A DNA stretch of 64,000 nucleotides from Dipteris shenzhenensis (taxonomy: Eukaryota > Polypodiophyta > Polypodiopsida > Gleicheniales), in the NCBI GenBank assembly GCA_047967505.1, contig CM106539.1. One strand, given 5' to 3'. Positions within the stretch are counted from its first letter, which is position 1. Each line of letters starts with the position of its first letter. The position numbers and the translations under genes were made by a program. Under the pieces are notes generated by a model that was not told the DNA's origin, ran no database searches, and was given only the letters and a program-made list of their open reading frames with translations. This document shows, one piece after another, positions 49,199-61,863 of the stretch.

Positions 49199-51966
49199 CT
49201 CCCCCTCGAGCTCAATCCCAATTCTTGCACACCAAGCACATCTCTGAACTTGCGTAGCTTCTCTGCACCCAATGCCTTCGTGAATATGTCAGCTACTTGA
49301 TCCTTTGTGCTGACATAAACTAGATCAATAAAACCTACTAGAACCTTCTCCCACACATAGTGATAATGCATCTCAATGTGCTTTGTTCTAGCATGATAGA
49401 CTGGGTTATTTGCCAAGTGTATACCGCTCACATTGTCACAATAAATGACAACTGGCCCATCTATAGACTAATGCATATCATAAAGTAGCTTACGCAACCA
49501 AGCTACCTCACATGCATCCATTGCTGCACCCCTGTACTCAGCCTCTATGCTCGACAAGGCAACTGTAGGCTATTTCTTGCTGCTCCAAGTGACTGTAACA
49601 CTCCCAAAAGAGAACACATATCCACTGGTAGATCGTCTATCAGAAATACTACGAGCCCAATCAGCATCAGAGTATCCATGCAATTGTATCTGAACCCCAG
49701 TCTCATAAAATAGTCCATACTGCAATGTGGACTTCACATACCTCAGTATGCGTCTAGCCGCATCCAAATGCGATTTCCTTGGAGCGTGCATAAACTGACT
49801 TACCAACCCAACAGCATAGCTCAAATCTGGCCTGGTAATAGTCATATAAATCAAACTTCCTACTATGCATTTGTACATAGTAGGGTCTTCCAGAAGCTCA
49901 CCTACATCTGCGCTCAACTTCACATTCTGCTCCAAAGGAACTGAAATAGGTTTACAACCTGTTATCCCATATTTGGATAGCATGTCCAATCCATACTGCC
50001 TCTGCAAGAGCCATATCCCACTTGTGGATCTAATGACCTCAATGCCCAAGAAGTAATGTAGCTCTCCCAAATCCTTCATCTCAAACTTCTACTTCAATAG
50101 CATTTTCATATGAAGGATATCTTCATCACTATCACCTGTGATGATCAAATCATCAACATAAATGACAAGCAGCATAATACCTTTCTCTGTTTTTCTCACA
50201 TAAAGTGGGAAATCTGCCTTGGAAATCTGAAAGCCAATATGACAAGATACTGTCCTATCTTGTTAGACCATGCTCTGGGTGCTTGCTTCAAGCCATACAA
50301 GGCTTTCTTCAACCTGCAAACAAACTCAGGATGAATAGCATGAACATAACCTAGTGGTTGCTCCATATAGACCTCTTCTTGCAAATCACCATGCAAGAAA
50401 GCATTCTTTACATCCATCTGATGTAAAGACCATCCCTTTGATGCAGCCATAGCAATGACTGCTCTTACGGTTGCCATCCTTGCAACTGGACTGAATGTTT
50501 CTTCATAATCAATGCCATATGGCTGTGCATACCCCTTGACAACTAATCTTGCCTTGTATCTGTTCACAGACCATCTGCATTGTGCTTCACCTTATAAACC
50601 CACTTGCAGCCAATTGCATTCTTGTCTTTAGGCAAAGGCACCAATTCCCATGTAGCATTTGCTTCCAAGGCATCCATTTCTTCATCCATAGCTTTCTTTC
50701 CCATGGCTTACTTAAAAGAAGTGGGTTCTGGTTCATGTATCACTTTGACCTTATAGGCATAGTGAATGGCTATAAATCCATCATATTTCAGCCTATCCAC
50801 ATGATTCTTAACTCTGGTAGACCTACACAAAATAGGATCACTACCAGGTGCTCTCAAAACATCCTTGTCTTCCTTACTCCAGGTGTAACAATAGAAGGAA
50901 TATCCAACTCATCATCAAGGCTCTGTTCAGAGCCACTGGATTCACCGTCCACATAAGAGTGACATGCATTCACACCAACCATGGCCTGATCTGCTTCCTC
51001 TTTTTCTTTTCGTAATACTTGCATACCACTATCTGCATTGCTTTGAGGAGATCCTCCTTATCTCAATCTACTTGTCCATGGTGAAGTATGTGAACCACTG
51101 CTAGAGGACACTACAAGTCCACTAATATTTTGTAATTGCTGCTGTGAATTCTGTGCAGCATTACCATTTTGTGCATCTACATCGTCAATCACATTTATTG
51201 GTTTATACCAGCTGCTCATCTCATAAAAGACAACATCTCTGCTCACTATAAAAGGGTTATAGCATCTATACCCTTTCTACTACAGAGAATAACCAATAAA
51301 GATGAACTTCTTAGCTTTTGGATCCAACTTGGATCTCAACTCATCTGACACATGCACATAGGCAATGCAACCAAAAACTTTCAAATGAGAAATATCTAGT
51401 TTCCTACAAGTATACCTCTCCTTTGGCCATGTATTGCTGCAGTGGGAGTCCTGTTCATTATGTAGACTACTGTAGCAACTGCTTCAGCCCAATAATAATC
51501 TGGTAGGTCTTTTTCATTGAGCATGGCACGAGATACCTCTCCAGTATGCTTATTTTTCCTTTCTACAAGTCCATTTTGATATGGGGTATGACTGCATGAA
51601 TATTGCTGCTTTATGCCATGCTCCTATAGGAAAACTCATTTGAGAGATACTCTCCCCCTCCATTTGACCTTAGGCATTTTATTTGCAAGCCTATTTCTTT
51701 TTCAACCATAGCTTTAAAATCTTTGAAATGCCCAAACACTTCACTTTTCTTTTTCATAAAATACACCCAAACTTTTCTGCTATAGTCATCAATAAAAGTG
51801 ACAAATAATGACAACCTCCAATAGATGCAGCTTTAGTAGTCCACACATCAGAGTGGATTAATTCCAATGGCCTCTTACTCTCTTGAACATGTCTAGGAAA
51901 AGGTTTCCTTGCCTGTTTTCCAAATTGACAGGCTTTCTCTCTTGGAAGCAGTGACTTAGGGAGAAC
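49199..51966 (-). pseudogene. pol: copia family V pol, D2 copy
   Basis: Integrase (from about 51,966), RT (50,567-50,196, with VIYVDDLIITG near 50,141-50,176) and RNase H (50,079-49,159), with the same breaks as the D1 copy. Identical breaks mean the pair arose by block duplication, not two insertions. Confidence 0.85.
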
Positions 51967-52266
51967 AGACAAAGATTCTCTTTCTCACTAGGATCTCTTT
52001 CTCTCTCTCAAAGCAAAAAACTAAAGTGAATGGGCTCAACTAACAATCAATCTAGAAGAATCTCTCAATGAACAAAATAAGAACTCACAAATCTCTCTCT
52101 CTCAATCTTTAGATCTCTCACAAAAGGAACAAATGGAGATCTTCAACTCTCAAGGACAATTTTATTTTAGTGGAAGAGAACTCTCATGAAGAACACTCAA
52201 GACTCTTGATCTCTCAATCTCTCATGAGAATTGCACCTTGATGGAAGGTGCAACGCTTTGATACCA
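51967..52266 (-). other. W leader and primer site, D2
   Basis: Copy of 18,746-19,045; the primer site TGGTATCAAAGC is at 52,266-52,255. Confidence 0.6.
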
Positions 52267-52453
52267 TGAACACATAGGAGATGGAGAGGAGATGAGGAGA
52301 GAGGGCATAGCTAGAGAGCACACCACAAATGATGAAGTGTACACTAGTATTAGTTGAAAAGAATGAATACTATACAAATCCTTTTAGGGTTAGGGTTTCC
52401 AACCCTTGTGCCTTTTAGCACTCTTTTGTGTTAGTGCTATGCACATATCAACA
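52267..52453 (-). repeat. 5' LTR of copia family W, D2
   Basis: Copy of 19,046-19,232. Confidence 0.7.
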
Positions 52454-52660
52454 CATGATATTGAGATGATTCCTCAACATCTTGTACGATCAATTATCTC
52501 CTAAACATTTCCAAATGTTTTAAAGGACAATTATAAAGGATTGTTGAAATGGGTAAGTTCAAGCACATGATTGTGCAAGAGTTGTCTATGAATCTAGGGG
52601 AGAGTAGCTATGGGTTGTGCACTCTTGTATTATGGTTCTAACGACTAAAATGTTAGCACC

Positions 52661-55600
52661 CCCTAATGATGTGGTTTGCCGTTAAAAAACACGCTCCTAG
52701 GTGTGTTATCCGAACAAGTACTTATTATCAAATGGGCACACCACATTTCATGCAACTCAATACCACCTAGGTTGTGGCTCATGCAGAGTATTGTGCCAAT
52801 CGGATATGCTTTGCATGGTCGATCACGCATTATACACCATTTTTCTCCTAGTGTTATGCACCACCATCAAAAAATGCACTCCCATGTGTGTTATCCTAAC
52901 AAGTACTTATGGGATGGGCGTGCCATAGTGCCACTTTGCATGCAGCTCAATACCACCTGGTTTGATTAGCCCGATCAAAGTATTGTGCCCATCGGATATG
53001 ATTTGCATGGTCAACCAAGCATTAAACTCTATTTTTGCCTTAGTGTCATGCACAAGCATCAAAAAACATTGTCCTAGGTGTGTTATTCCAACAAGTACTT
53101 ATTGTATTGGTGTGCCACATTTCATACAACTCAATAACACCTAGTTTGAGGTGCATCCAAAGTATTGTGCCCATCGGATATGCTTTTCATGGTCGATCAC
53201 ACAATATGCACCGGTTTTCCCCTAGTGTTATGCACAACTGTAAAAAAGCACGCTTGCATGGGTGTTATGCGAGAAAATACTTATGGGATGGGCATGCCAC
53301 TTTGCATGCAAGTAAATACCACCTAGGTTGAGGTGCGTACAAAGTATTGTGCCCATCAAATAGGATTTGTATTTTCGATCAAAAAAACCGTTTTTATTCG
53401 GTGTGATACACTTCCATAAAAAAACATGCTCCTAAGTGTGTTATCCGAACAAGTACTTATTGGATGGGCATGCCACTTTGGAAACAAGTCAATACCATCT
53501 ATATTGAGATGTGTACAAAGTATTGCATCATCGGATATGATTTGCATGCTCAATCACTCATTATACACCATTTTCCTCCTAGTGTTATGCACAACTGTAA
53601 AAAAAAGCGCTCCCAGGTGTGTTATCCGAACAAGTACTTATGAGATGGGCGTTCCACTTTGCACGCAGTTAAATACCACATGGATAGATTCCCATGCAAA
53701 GTATTAATCCCATTGGATATGATTTGAATGGTCGACCAAGCATTAAACTCCGCTTTTGCCTTAGTGTCATGCACAAGCCTAAAAAAACATTGTCCTAGGT
53801 GTGTTATTCCAACAAGTACTTATCGGATTGGCACGCCACATTTCATGCAACTCAATACCACCTAGGTTAAGGTGTGTGCAAAGTGTTGTGCCCCCATCAG
53901 ATATGCTTTGCATGGTCAATCACACATTATACACCGTTTTTCTCCTAGTGTTATGTGCACAACCGTCAAAAAACACGCTCCCAGGTGTGTTATCTAAACA
54001 AGTACTTATGGGATGGGTGCGCCACTTTGCATGCAAGTAAATACCACCTAGGTTGAGGTGGGTTCAAAGTATTATGCCCATCCAATATTCTTTGCATGGT
54101 TGATTCTTGCTATAAACATTGTTTTCGCCTCATTGTGATGCACATCCGTCAAAAAACATGCTCCTAGTTGTGTTTACAAAACAAGTACTTATCGGATGGG
54201 CATGCCACTTTGCACAATTAATAACATCTAGGTTAATATGCATGAAAAATATTGTGTCCATCGGATATGTTTTTCATGCTTGATCACGCATTATACACAG
54301 TTTTCCTCCTAGTATTATGCACCACTGTCAAAAAATGTGCTCCCAGGTGTGTTATCCGAGCAAGTACTTATGGGATCGGCGTGCCACTTTGCATGAATGT
54401 CAATACCATTTGGATAGAGTCTATGCAAAGTATGGATCCCATCATATATGATTTGCATTGTTGACCAAGCATTAAACTCTCTATTTTTGCCTTAGTGTCA
54501 TGCACAAACATAAAAAAAGATTGTCCTAGGTGTCTTATTCCAACAAGTACTTATCGGATTAGTGTGCCACATTTCATACAACTCAATACCACCTAGGTTG
54601 AGATGTGTGCAAAGTATTGTGCCCATCGGATCTGCTTTGCATGGTCGATCACGCATTATGCACCGTTTTCCTGCTAGTGTTATACACAACCGTAAAAAAA
54701 TGCACTCCCATGTGTGTTATGTGCACAAGTACTTATGGGATGGGTGCACCACTTTGGATGCAAGTAAATACCACCTAGTTTGAGGTGTGTGCAAAGTATT
54801 GTGCCCATCGGATAGGCTTTGCATTGTCGATCAAGCATTAAACACCATTTTTACCTCAATGTGATGCACATCCGTAAAAAAACACACTCCTAATTGTGTT
54901 ATCCGAACATGTACTTATTGGATGGGCACACCACATTGCATGCATCTCAATACCACCTAGTTTGAGGTGTTTTCAGAGTAGTGTTTCCATCGGATATGCT
55001 ATGCATGGTCAATCACGCATTCTACACTGTTTTTCCCCTAGTGTCATGCACAACCGTAAAAAAATATGCTCCCAGGTGTATTATCTGAAAACGGTGCACC
55101 ACTTTGCATGCAAGTAAATACCACCTAGTTTGAGGTGCGTGCAAAGTATTGTGCCCATCCGATATGCTTTGCATGGTCGATTCTCACATTAAACACCGTT
55201 TTTGCCTTAGTGTGATGCACATCTGTCAGAAAACATGCTCCTAGGTGTATTATCCGAACAAGTACTTATCGAATGGGCGCACCACTTTGTGTGAAAGTCA
55301 ATAATATCTAGGTTGAGACACATGAGAAGTAACGTGTCCATCAGATATCATTTGCATGCTCGATCACGCATTATACACAATTTTCCTCCTAGTGTTATGC
55401 ACCACCGTCAAAAAAGCGCTCCCAAGTATGTTATCGAAACAAGTAATTATGGGATGGGGATGCCACTTTGCATGCATGGAAATACCACTTTTATAGAGGC
55501 CTGTGCAAAGTATTGAGCCCATCAAATATGATTTGAATGGCTGACCAAGCATTAAACTCCGTTTTTGCCTTAGTGTCATGCACAAGCAAAAACATTGTCC

Positions 55601-56031
55601 TAGGTGTGTTATTCCAACAAGTACTTATCGGATTGGCACGCCACATTGCATGCAACCCAATAAAACCTATGTTGAGGTGTGTGCAAAGTATTGTGCCCAT
55701 CAGATATGCTATGCATGGTCGATCACACATTATACACCGTTTTTCCCCTAGTGTTATGCACAATCGTCAAAAAATGCGCTCCTAGGTGTGTTATCTGAAC
55801 AAGTACTTATGAGATGGGTGTGCCACTTTGCATGCAAGTAAATACCACCTAGGTTGTGGCACGTGCAGAGTATTGTGCCCATCCAATGTGCTTTGCATGG
55901 TCGATTCTTGCATTAAATACCGTTTTTGCCTCAGTGTGATGCATATCCGTAAAAGAACACGCTCCTAGGTGTGTTATCCGAACACGTACTTATTGGATGG
56001 GTACACCACATTGCATGCAACTAAATACTAA
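52661..56031. repeat. ~182-bp satellite array, copy 2
   Basis: The same ~18 monomers in the same subtype order as 19,440-22,810, with only a few single-base differences and no gain or loss of a monomer. Confidence 0.9.
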
Positions 56032-56091
56032 ATTATTTATACTATATTTTATAATTCTAAACCGTAAAATCACTAATTTAAATTAGAGATT

Positions 56092-56270
56092 CTATTAGCT
56101 AAATGCTAAACATGAATCCATGATTGAAAACCCATATCCTTGTATCACCATCAAAATTTAATGAAATAAAGTAAAATTAAAATAAAAGAGATTAATTTAA
56201 GAAAAAGTTACAAGTAATAGGAAAAATATTCAAAAGAGACTAATAATTTTTATAAAATTTCCATAAGAAG
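56092..56270. other. AT-rich start of region H
   Basis: Follows the right end of D2; no gene seen. Confidence 0.4.
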
Positions 56271-56609
56271 ATGGCAACATATTTCAGTGCTGGGATGGAG
56301 GTGATATTATGTTGCCAAAGAGAAGTAGTTGCATTTGCTACAATCCGTGATAGTGATCCAAATTCTCTTTGTCATGTTCAAAGACTTGGCAAAGATAAGG
56401 TTGCAGTTATTGTATCAAAGATTCTTAGTGCACATGTTGAGCTAATGCATAAATGTGGAGATATGGAAGTACTTGGAGATGTTATGCCTTATAATGTTTT
56501 CAATAAATTATTTATTACATGGGATAGAGATGAGACTTATCCAACACATATCATTGGGAATACAAAGTGCAATTCTTTGGATTTTAGTGTGGGAGATATT
56601 TGCAAATGA
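56271..56609 (+). CDS. unknown 112-aa frame, transposon-associated
   Basis: It reads MATYFSAGMEVILCC then ATIRDSDPNSLCHVQRLG, LMHKCGDMEVLGDVMPYNVF and TWDRDETYP. The ATIRDSDP-plus-distal pattern recalls a small module seen in plant En/Spm-type transposon proteins, but I would not assign it. It lies 1.9 kb upstream of a DUF7869-type relic and 70 bp before another frame with a similar composition, so it may be a broken exon of one element. Confidence 0.35.
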   Translation: MATYFSAGMEVILCCQREVVAFATIRDSDPNSLCHVQRLGKDKVAVIVSKILSAHVELMHKCGDMEVLGDVMPYNVFNKLFITWDRDETYPTHIIGNTKCNSLDFSVGDICK

Positions 56610-56686
56610 TATCATTTGCAAATAAGAACATAGCGGAAGGTCAAGTTTTGGGGTTTGAATGCTAGGATCAATGGTCATTTGCGAAG

Positions 56687-57391
56687 ATGAGGATTGTGAA
56701 AGTTACTCATGATGTTACTATGGATGATAACGCAACGTCATTGTATGGTTCCTATTATGAGGAAGGAAAAGATTTGAGATGGAGCATGCAAATTTTGAAG
56801 ATTAAAAAGGGACATGTAGTTTTCAATGACAAAGATAGAGTATACTACAATTTCAAAGGACTTAAAGAATATGCCTACAAGCCAAGCTTTGTCCTTCAGA
56901 TGTGGATGATTTCAATGGACTCAAGTATAGAAGTGACATCCTATCAGGAGTGGATGAGTTCATTGATACCGAGAAAGATAAAGAATTCAAAAGCAATGCC
57001 TACTCTCGAGTGGATAAATTCTTGCATATTGAGAAAGGCAAAGGAATCAAAACTATTGTCTCTTAAAAATTAGATGATTTCAATGCAATCCTCTATAGAA
57101 GTGACATCTTATTAGGAGTGGATGAATTTAATGGTACTGTGAAGTCAAAAGACTTCAGAAGCGATGTCTTATCTAGAGTTGATGAATTCACACACATCGA
57201 GAAAGATAAAGATATCATCGGTGAGCTCAATGGTACTATGAAGGAAAAAGACTTCAAAAGCAATGTCTTATATGGAAACGATGAATTCATGCACATCTAG
57301 AAAGATAAATATATCATTTGTGTTGTCTCCTCGAACTTGGATGATTTCAATGCACTTAACTATAGAAGTGATATCTCAAAGTCAAATACCG
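56687..57391 (+). pseudogene. frame with in-frame tandem peptide repeats
   Basis: A frame from 56,687 (MRIVKVTHDVTMDD) shifts near 56,895. It then continues in one frame to 57,391 as diverged peptide repeats built on DDFNxxxYRSDI, GVDEF, EKDKxF and HIEKDK, with two internal stops (near 57,064 and 57,298). The repeated segments were evidently once protein-coding. I do not recognise the family. Confidence 0.5.
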
Positions 57392-57436
57392 AATAGTCCT
57401 TTTTTGGTTTCTTCTATACATCCTTTTTGGAAATTG

Positions 57437-57775
57437 TACACTTCTCCCCGTAGAATTTATTTGTCACTATGTTTTCATGGGATGTTGCATCGTTTATCTT
57501 ATCAATGTCAAAGCCAAATACCAAATAGTCCTTTGTTGATTTCATTCTTGTCTTTGAAGTAATCTTTGGACCATTTGAGTCAATATCCATGTTGTCCATG
57601 TTTGATAAGCCAACACTTTCGACTCTTTGCGCTCCTTGACAATGTGTATGAATTCATCCACTCCAGATGAGACATCACTTCTGAAACCTTTTGCTTTATT
57701 GGTACCAATGAACTCATCCACTGTAACATCCCATGAAAATAAAGTGAAAATTAAATTTGACAGGGAGAAGTGTAC
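57437..57775. repeat. imperfect inverted repeat (hairpin) beside the peptide repeats
   Basis: The left arm 57,437-57,490 (GTACACTTCTCCCC...CATGGGATGTT) pairs with 57,722-57,775 at roughly 80% identity. Between and beyond the arms the minus strand (about 57,750-57,600) encodes VDEFIGTNKAKGFRSDVSSG and VDEFIHIVKE, the same peptide repeat as on the plus strand at 56,910-57,390. A read-through transcript could fold on itself. Confidence 0.6.
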
Positions 57776-57779
57776 AAAC

Positions 57780-58137
57780 GTACAAAAGAAACGGGCATAC
57801 ATATGCATGAAAAGAAAGTGAGTCCAGACAGATGTAGAAAAGCAACCAAAGAGAATAAGAGTAATGAATGAAGATGTTATGCTAAAAGCAATGCGATCTA
57901 CATGTTGCAAGTGAAGTTGTATGCATTCCATTAACTTACTAGACATCAAGGGACGTAGAAAAAAGAAGAGGGAGCAAAAGAAATGAATACCTATTCATGA
58001 GGCTCTCTTGCTTTCTGGTAAATGACACAAAAAAGTTAGATTTCGAACAATAGATAAATCCTCATATAAATGGAAAAAGTATTTGCAATAATGCATATCG
58101 CACTACTATAGGATTATCAGATGGCACATACTAGGAT
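57780..58137. other. spacer before the DUF7869-type relic
   Basis: No supported gene; minus-strand frames here are extensions of the repeat region. Confidence 0.4.
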
Positions 58138-60082
58138 TTGGCTAACAAAGCAAAGTATGGAGTAAAGTTTAACATTCATGGAAACACAAGAAGGCCCAAA
58201 ACAAGAGCCTCAACGGTCTCGACAACATCAATTTTAAAAGACTACATTCATGAAAATGCTTTACCTCAACCCCATCTATCTGAAATGCATCTTCCGATAG
58301 GTTTGACAAAAAAAGAAGTGTTTAAGTCCTTTGGAGAAACACAGAGGCAAAGAGGGCATGCTCCGATGGTATACTCTTTGGAAGAAGCAATTTGTGCATG
58401 TTAAAATCCCAAAAAGGCAAAAAATGTCAAAGTGCAGTGATTGTGATGATCTAAAGTGAGCATTTGAGAGTGCAACGTCTCCAAAACAAAGAGAATCATA
58501 CCGAAAAAAAAAAAGAATTTCATCATGGAATGGTTCAGCATTCTAGACTAAAATATGCATTTTGGAAGGAGCAAGCTATTTCTCATCCAAATGAGTACAT
58601 GTTCGTTATTGTAGATGGTATGGATCAGAACACAACAACATTACCTCGATTCATTAATACTCCACCTAATCTACAAGGAAAATATTTTTTGAAGACACAT
58701 ATATGTGGAGTGTTAGTTCATGGATTTAAGTTTTTTGCAAACATATGGATTGATTCCTTGCATCTACATGATAGCAATCAAGTTGTAACGTCAGTTATGA
58801 AGGCAATTGACAATGTACATGCAGAAAAAGGTCACCTACCAGCAAATTTGAGAGTACAAATAGACAATTGTGGATGAGAGAATAAGAATGTACTCTCTTT
58901 TACATTTTTCTCAATGCTAATTGCTCATCGAATCTTCGATGAGATTGAAGTTGGGTTTATGTTGGTTGGAGACACACATGAGGATATCGATCAGGCTTTT
59001 AGCATTGTCTCAAGAGAGCTAAAACACAAAGACATGGAGGCGATGGATGACTTGATAAGAAATATGGGAGGCAAGTTGGTGGCTACAAGGAAGGTACAGT
59101 ATGCTCCATGGTTGAAAGGATGTATATTGGAAGATCTTTATTCTACCTTTCATACAAAAAGGTGGTGATGCCCTAGATTGGTCATAGCACTCCACACTAC
59201 TTTCACTTTTTCTTAAAGGATGAAAAACCAGTGATGGAGTGGCAACACTATTCTCATGATACAACATGGGAACTCAAAGAACCTTATTGTCTCTTAACTT
59301 CAATCCCGAGCAAAGAAATGCATCAAGTATGGGCTCTTATAAAAGAATTCAGCAAGAAATCTAAAGGTGAAATAGAAGGCTTAAAATCTTCTATTACATA
59401 CAAAGAGGAAATGCTTCATAGATTTCTTGATTGGAAACCCTCTTGGAAGGAACACACTGTTGTTGTAATTAAGAAGACCTATCAATTGATAAAGGAACTT
59501 GAGAAAATGCAAGCAGATGATGCTAAGGCAAAACGGCCTTTATTTTGGCCAAATGTTGGTAATGACTTGCGCCCATCATTTGATGTCTTTGAAAATGAGT
59601 TTGATTCACTACTCCCACGTCCATATTGTGGTTCGAGGAAGAGAGAGTTTATGCCAAAAGTAGACATAGACATCCATAGTTTTGTTGCAGTTCGACCATC
59701 GGACGATGAGCATGAGAATGTTAAGTTCTGGGTTGCAAAAGTGGTGGACGTGAGCATTGATGACAAGGAAAATTTTGCAACATTTACAACACTATGGTAT
59801 GAGCCAAGGGGTAGGAAGGAGAACCAAGATAACAATATACTGTATATTGGCTATTTGAAAAAGGAATGGGTTCCAAACCATGAAGCAGTTTTAGAGCTTT
59901 CCACAGAGACAGTCGTAGTATCCTGGAAATCAAGGACAAAGAAAACAAGGAAGCACGTGGGATATGATGTAGAAGGAAAAATAAGAATATTGATGCCCAT
60001 TATTTTGCACATTTCTGAGTTTTTGAAGATGCTCGCTAAGGAGGAAGTAGAAGGAGATAGTGCAAATGAAGAATGCCCATGA
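58138..60082 (+). pseudogene. DUF7869-type, RNase H-fold transposase-like gene, broken
   Basis: Four pieces follow family order. The first (58,138-58,404) contains LPQPHLSEMHLPIGLTKKEV. A shifted piece (58,397-58,456) reads HVKIPKRQKMSKCSDCDDLK, a C-x2-C motif. The core (58,464-59,168) is one frame with a single TGA at 58,875, where Arg is expected. It has FVIVDGMDQ (58,593 on), LRVQIDNCG (58,839 on) and LVGDTHEDIDQAFS (58,962 on), plausible DD(D/E) residues of an RNase H fold. After another shift the C-terminal part (59,231-60,082, 283 aa) follows from MEWQHYSHDTTWELKEP and includes FWVAKVVDVSIDD...LWYEP, possibly BAH-like. An A-run near 58,503-58,514 causes one shift and might be a sequencing error. 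The family assignment rests on motif recall; the activity of DUF7869 proteins is unproven. Confidence 0.7.
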
Positions 60083-61528
60083 CAATACCATTCAAGCACC
60101 AATAAAGACTCTAGATGATGCGGTCTTCAGACGAGATTGAATGAGGATGGCATCCAAGCAACAAGTGATGATGAATTGGACATTCAAACAAACTAGTTGC
60201 CTATTGTACTTAACACATTTGTAAAGGCAAATTTGAGTTATTGAAAAGGTTGCGTGTCAAACTCCTTTGTACAAAGACTCATGGAGAGCAATATTTCTTG
60301 TAAACATATGACAAGGTAAAATTGCAAGCATAGCTATTACTATTTTTGGAGCATATTTAAAGAGTCTTCCATGCCTCTTGTCTATTTTAACCTTTAAATT
60401 TTTTGGGACTTCAAGAACGGTTATAGTTTTCTACATCAAATTTTAAGTGCATTCTTTTGGATTAAATTATATTAATAAGTCTTTATTTAAAAGTAATTTT
60501 TCATGGATTTAAATTAAAAACTCATGATTTTTTTTAAACGTGAATAGGATTGTTAAAAACAAGAAGTACAAAAGTAGGATTTAATCGAATTTTTTGCATT
60601 AGTAGTTCACCATTATAGAGACAAATTGTGAAATGATAGTGCCAAAAATTGAACTTTTGATTCTCGAATGACATTTTCATAAAGTAAAATTTTCATTTGT
60701 GAAGGATTTTTGGGATTAATCCAAGAGTAGACATATGAGTCCAAAATTAATGAAATAAGTGTTATATGCAGTGTAATTGAGGAAGTACCTTACCCTTGAG
60801 CATTGTTTTCTAGGGTAATGCCCAAAAATATTCAAGGTAGAATATTTCTCAATTAAAATAACTGTCTCCAATTCACCTGATAACCAACAAGAGACTATGC
60901 CAAACATTTAAACAAAGAAGCTGTAGCCTCTCCATCATTGCTTAAAATTTTTAGTGATAAATAAGTATCTTGGCAAAAGATAGCTTTAATATAAAAGGGC
61001 AGACAATTGTTGAAGACCCCTCTCTCTGCTTCTCTTGAGGATTTCATCTTCAATAAAGAGATACACTGTTCAACAGAATGTTATAATAGAGGTACAACAC
61101 AAAGCAATAAAAAATTAATCCAATCAAAAGTATTAGTCTACATGTATAGATGTAAAGAAGTGTTTCTCAATAGACAGTAATGGTCAATAAAAGTGTTAGT
61201 TTACCTTCATTTTATCATCTTCTACCAAAAGTTTGTCCTTCCAAAGGTTAGTGCTTCTTCCTATGATATTCTATGCTTTTATTTGGTTCTGTGCACTTGA
61301 CTGAAGATTCATTGCTGCTTGGGCTTGCTTGAAGGTCTCATCATCCATCTCTTGGACCTTTGCACCTTCTTTAAAGCACGAAAATAGTGCTTCCTTGGGG
61401 TCAAATTTATCTTCCAATGCCATCAAAGCATCATCTTGAACATCAACAACACGGTCTAGATTGCAAGATTGAGCAAACAATCAATGGAATGGCATTTAAA
61501 TCCTCCCTCAGGTCAAAGAGGATTAGTA
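60083..61528. other. non-coding 3' part of H
   Basis: AT-rich with no clear gene. A 69-codon minus-strand frame (61,480-61,271: VVDVQDDALMALEDKFDPKE, ALFSCFKEGAKVQEMDDE) has protein-like composition and may be an orphan exon or transposon fragment; I do not recognise it. Confidence 0.4.
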
Positions 61529-61849
61529 TGTTGGATAATAGAATATACAATTGACCTTGGATCTTCAAGGTTGGAATCATGGAGATAGCAGGACTAAAGG
61601 TCTCAATATCAACTCCTTGAGTAGAGAAGACTGGTCCCTTAAGTGTTTTGATTTTAATGCAACAATGTCCTGTGGGGGCTAAAGGCCACTGTACCTTAAT
61701 AGGTTCTATAAATACTCAAACACATATATATATATGGATGACATAGAAGCTTAGGGTGCTCTGCACCCACCAAAACTTGTGTGGCTCTCTCTTTTGGCTC
61801 TCCTCTCTCCCATCTTCTTCCGTTCCACTTCCGTTGTTGAGATCTCTCA
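61529..61849 (+). repeat. 5' LTR of copia family Y
   Basis: A 321-bp LTR from TGTTGGATAATAG to TGAGATCTCTCA, with a CTATAAATAC box at 61,705-61,714. The preceding pentamer is TAGTA, but the other end lies off the window, so a target duplication cannot be tested. Confidence 0.75.
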
Positions 61850-61851
61850 AC

Positions 61852-61863
61852 TGGTATCAGAGC
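61852..61863 (+). other. primer binding site, copia family Y
   Basis: TGGTATCAGAGC, the classical complement of the initiator tRNA-Met 3' end, begins two bases after the LTR. It fixes LTR end and orientation. Confidence 0.85.

Larger units (their letters stand above)
37058..56091. repeat. direct repeat block D, copy 2 (19,034 bp)
   Basis: Near-identical to 3,831-22,870. Differences I noticed include single-base changes at positions homologous to 4,014, 5,434, 5,456, 5,728, 9,470, 11,376, 11,584, 20,839, 21,188 and 21,500. There are also a 1-base deletion near 47,658, a 23-bp insertion near 43,265-43,287 and changed lengths of three microsatellites. The features below repeat those of D1. Confidence 0.92.

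Noticed and set aside
61271-61480. Minus-strand 69-codon frame as a confirmed gene
   Set aside because: Composition is protein-like, but no family, splice context or neighbouring exon could be identified; mentioned only as a possibility.
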